Below are positions 62,255 to 64,000 of a stretch of 64,000 nt of DNA, in pieces; position 1 is the first letter of the stretch; each line of letters opens with the position of its first letter. The translations under genes were made by a program, and so were the position numbers. This DNA comes from Streptomyces griseus subsp. griseus (GTDB lineage Bacteria > Actinomycetota > Actinomycetes > Streptomycetales > Streptomycetaceae): the NCBI RefSeq assembly GCF_003610995.1, contig NZ_CP032543.1, positions 6,014,001 to 6,078,000 of the forward strand, given 5' to 3'. The notes beneath the pieces are model-generated. The model worked only from the letters and a program-made list of their open reading frames with translations, made no database searches and was not told the origin of the DNA.

Positions 62255-63658
62255 TCAGCGCCACGGCCCCGTCACCGCGAACGTCGTCCCCGGCGTGTAG
62301 CAGTTCACGTACATCGTCGCGCCGTCCGGCGAGAAGGTGACCCCCGCGAACTCGCCCCACTCCGGCTCCTCGGGCGTCCCGATGTTCTGCCGCCCGCGCG
62401 CCATCGCGTACACCTCGCCCCGCCGCGTCACCCCCAGCACGTGCTGCGCGCCGCCGCCGTCCTCGCAGACCATCAGCCCGCCGTCGGCCGCCAGGCAGAT
62501 GTTGTCCGGGGACTCGCCGGGGAGCTGGATGTCGGTGTCCGGGCCGAAGACCACGACCAGGGTCAGCCGGCGCTTCTTCGGCTCGTACCGCCAGATCTGC
62601 CCGAAGTGGTCGGCCGCCGAGCCCTCGTCGCTGCGGGCGAAGCTGGAGACGAAGTAGACGCACGAGCCGCCCCAGTAGCAGCCCTCCAGCTTCTGGGCGT
62701 GCGTGATGCCCTTGGGGCCGAAGTCCTGGAGCCGGATCGGGGTCTCGGCCGCCAGCGGGTCCGGTACGGGTACCCACTCCACCCGGTCGAAGCTCGCCCC
62801 GGTCTCCTGGACCACGGAGAGGTCCGGCAGCCCCGGCACCCGCATCGCCTCCAGCGCCCCGCCCGCCCGCAGCGAACCGGTGCCGCCGAGCGGCTTGGCG
62901 GGGAGGAAGCGGTAGAAGAGGCCGAACGGCCTGTCGAACGCGTCCTCCGTCTCGTACACGATCCCGGTCTTCGGGTCGACCGCGATCGCCTCGTGCTGGA
63001 AGCGGCCCATCGCGGTCAGCGGGACCGCCCCGGTGCGGCGCGGGTCGGCGCCGTCCACCTCGAAGATGAAGCCGTGGTCCTTGGTGTACCCGTTGGTCCC
63101 GGCCTTGTCCTCGGTCTCCTCGCAGGTCAGCCAGGTGCGCCAGGGGGTGGGCCCGCCCGCGCAGTTCACCGCCGTACCGGCGATGGCGACCCGCTCGCCG
63201 AGTACCTTGTTCCGGCCGTCCAGCTCCAGGGACGTACAGCCGCCCTTGGCAGCCGGGTCGTAGGTCAGCCCGTCGACCGTCGGGACGCCGATCTTCGCCG
63301 TGACCCGGTTCTCGTGGTTGCGGACGAGGTGGACGCGGCCGTGGCGGCCGGGGAACGCGGCCATGCCGTCGTGGTTGCTGGGCACCTTGCCCTCGCCGGA
63401 GAGCAGCGGGTCACCCTCCCGGGACAGCACCCGGTAGCGGAAGCCCCTCGGGAGGTCGAGCAGGCCGTCCGGGTCGGGGACGAGGGGGCCGTAGCCGCTG
63501 TGCCCGCGGGCGGCGGCCGTACCCGCGAAGAGTTCGGAGAAGGCCCCGGTGAAGGCGATCGCGGCCGCCGCGCCGCTGCCGGCCAGGACCTGTCGTCGTG
63601 TCGTGGTGTGCCGGGGGTCGGTCGCTGCGGTCGCTGTGTTCCGGGTCTCGGATGACAT
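62255..63658 (-). CDS. Tat-exported PhoX-family (DUF839) protein
   Basis: 467 residues. Twin-arginine signal TTRRQVLAGSG at about 18-28 with the hydrophobic segment that follows. The beta-propeller DUF839/PhoX region shows VRNHENRV, LTCEETED, FQHEAIAVDP with calcium- or iron-binding acids, YWGGSCVYFVSS and SPDNICLAADGGLMVCED. PhoX alkaline phosphatases hydrolyse phosphomonoesters outside the cell, but many streptomycete DUF839 proteins are untested. The ATG at 63658 has GGGAG seven bases upstream. Confidence 0.88.
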   Translation of the reverse strand: MSSETRNTATAATDPRHTTTRRQVLAGSGAAAAIAFTGAFSELFAGTAAARGHSGYGPLVPDPDGLLDLPRGFRYRVLSREGDPLLSGEGKVPSNHDGMAAFPGRHGRVHLVRNHENRVTAKIGVPTVDGLTYDPAAKGGCTSLELDGRNKVLGERVAIAGTAVNCAGGPTPWRTWLTCEETEDKAGTNGYTKDHGFIFEVDGADPRRTGAVPLTAMGRFQHEAIAVDPKTGIVYETEDAFDRPFGLFYRFLPAKPLGGTGSLRAGGALEAMRVPGLPDLSVVQETGASFDRVEWVPVPDPLAAETPIRLQDFGPKGITHAQKLEGCYWGGSCVYFVSSFARSDEGSAADHFGQIWRYEPKKRRLTLVVVFGPDTDIQLPGESPDNICLAADGGLMVCEDGGGAQHVLGVTRRGEVYAMARGRQNIGTPEEPEWGEFAGVTFSPDGATMYVNCYTPGTTFAVTGPWR

Positions 63659-63715
63659 GAGGCAACTCCCTGTTGGCGGACAGGTGACGTGACCCGCATG
63701 TGTGTAGCACGCACA

Positions 63716-63750
63716 GAGGCGCGGGGGAACCATACGCGCCCCCGCGCCTC
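63716..63750 (-). terminator. Hairpin between the osmC and phoX-like genes
   Basis: GAGGCGCGGGGG pairs perfectly with CCCCCGCGCCTC around eleven bases. It may end transcripts from the OsmC gene, whose stop is about 180 bp upstream on the minus strand. Confidence 0.65.
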
Positions 63751-63932
63751 GTGTTGCTGCTGGGACGGCCCACCGAGCCGGGCCGCCGGGCCGCCGCGCT
63801 GCCGGTCGGTCCGGTGCCGGCCGCCGGAGTGCCCGGATGGCTCCTGGGGAGGCCGCCAGGGGGCCGGTCGCCGCTCTGGGCTCTGGCCGGCCGCGCGGCG
63901 GGTCAGGCCTCAGGCCCGGCCATCGGGACCCG

Positions 63933-64000
63933 TCAGGCCAGCGAGGCCGACAGCGTGATGGACGTACCCGACAGCGCCTGGCTGACCGGGCAGTTCGCCT
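63933..64000 (-). CDS. OsmC/Ohr-family peroxiredoxin, C-terminal end (rest outside window)
   Basis: Only the last 21 residues are present: ANCPVSQALSGTSITLSASL followed by Ala and stop. The NCPVSQAL element holds the second redox Cys of the OsmC/Ohr fold, and the closing beta strand is typical. OsmC/Ohr proteins reduce organic hydroperoxides using the paired cysteines. The start lies beyond the right edge. Confidence 0.72.
   Translation of the reverse strand, partial: ANCPVSQALSGTSITLSASLA

Overview
The window is high-GC actinobacterial chromosome, almost certainly Streptomyces. The support is GTG/TTG starts behind GGAGG-type ribosome sites, abundant ATGA/GTGA stop-start overlaps, a whiI sporulation regulator with a sigma-WhiG-type promoter, and rare TTA codons confined to one operon. 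From memory, the order XRE-MurA, aconitase, phosphatase, ngcEFG, rok7B7, xylFGH, dxs, permease, LCP, fadBA, rnd, whiI, DUF3000, hemE, hemG, hemQ matches the conserved core around SCO5998-SCO6050 of S. coelicolor. No tRNA, rRNA, complete insertion sequence or CRISPR array was seen.

Left part (1-10.9 kb), accessory and scarred. It has the end of an FAD monooxygenase. Next is a minus-strand operon of AraC regulator, cupin and an in-frame chimera of an alcohol dehydrogenase N-terminus with a sigma-factor region 4. A four-gene overlapping operon follows: acyl-CoA dehydrogenase, PIG-L deacetylase, NodS-like methyltransferase, GT2 glycosyltransferase. Then come a PP2C phosphatase remnant, a PadR-ABC-FtsX operon with palindromic operators and two TTA codons, and an integrase remnant.

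Central part (10.9-39 kb), core metabolism. An XRE-MurA fusion and aconitase each lie behind an ATCTC-N6-GAGAT palindrome. Next are a secreted multidomain hydrolase, a histidine phosphatase and a large secreted GH92 mannosidase. The sugar-uptake block follows: ngcEFG for N-acetylglucosamine/chitobiose, the ROK regulator and xylFGH for xylose. After it come dxs for isoprenoids, an APC amino acid permease, a NYN-domain protein and an LCP cell-wall ligase.

Right part (39-64 kb). It holds fadB/fadA beta-oxidation genes, RNase D, whiI, DUF3000, hemE, a CoA-disulfide-reductase-like flavoprotein, a DUF4349 lipoprotein, and hemG with hemQ (coproporphyrin-dependent heme synthesis). A ketopantoate-reductase-like gene and a divergent TetR gene follow, then a secreted S33 peptidase.

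The most interesting locus is at 55.5-57.9 kb. A DUF692/MNIO iron oxidase with a fused C-terminal helical domain is translationally coupled to a membrane protein whose C-terminus is a Gly/Ser tail with eight regularly spaced cysteines. This is a plausible membrane-anchored, cysteine-modified RiPP-like system. The window closes with DUF4142, PTH2, AIM24, a zinc-ribbon peptide, a NodB-type deacetylase, a PhoX-like Tat protein and the end of an OsmC gene.
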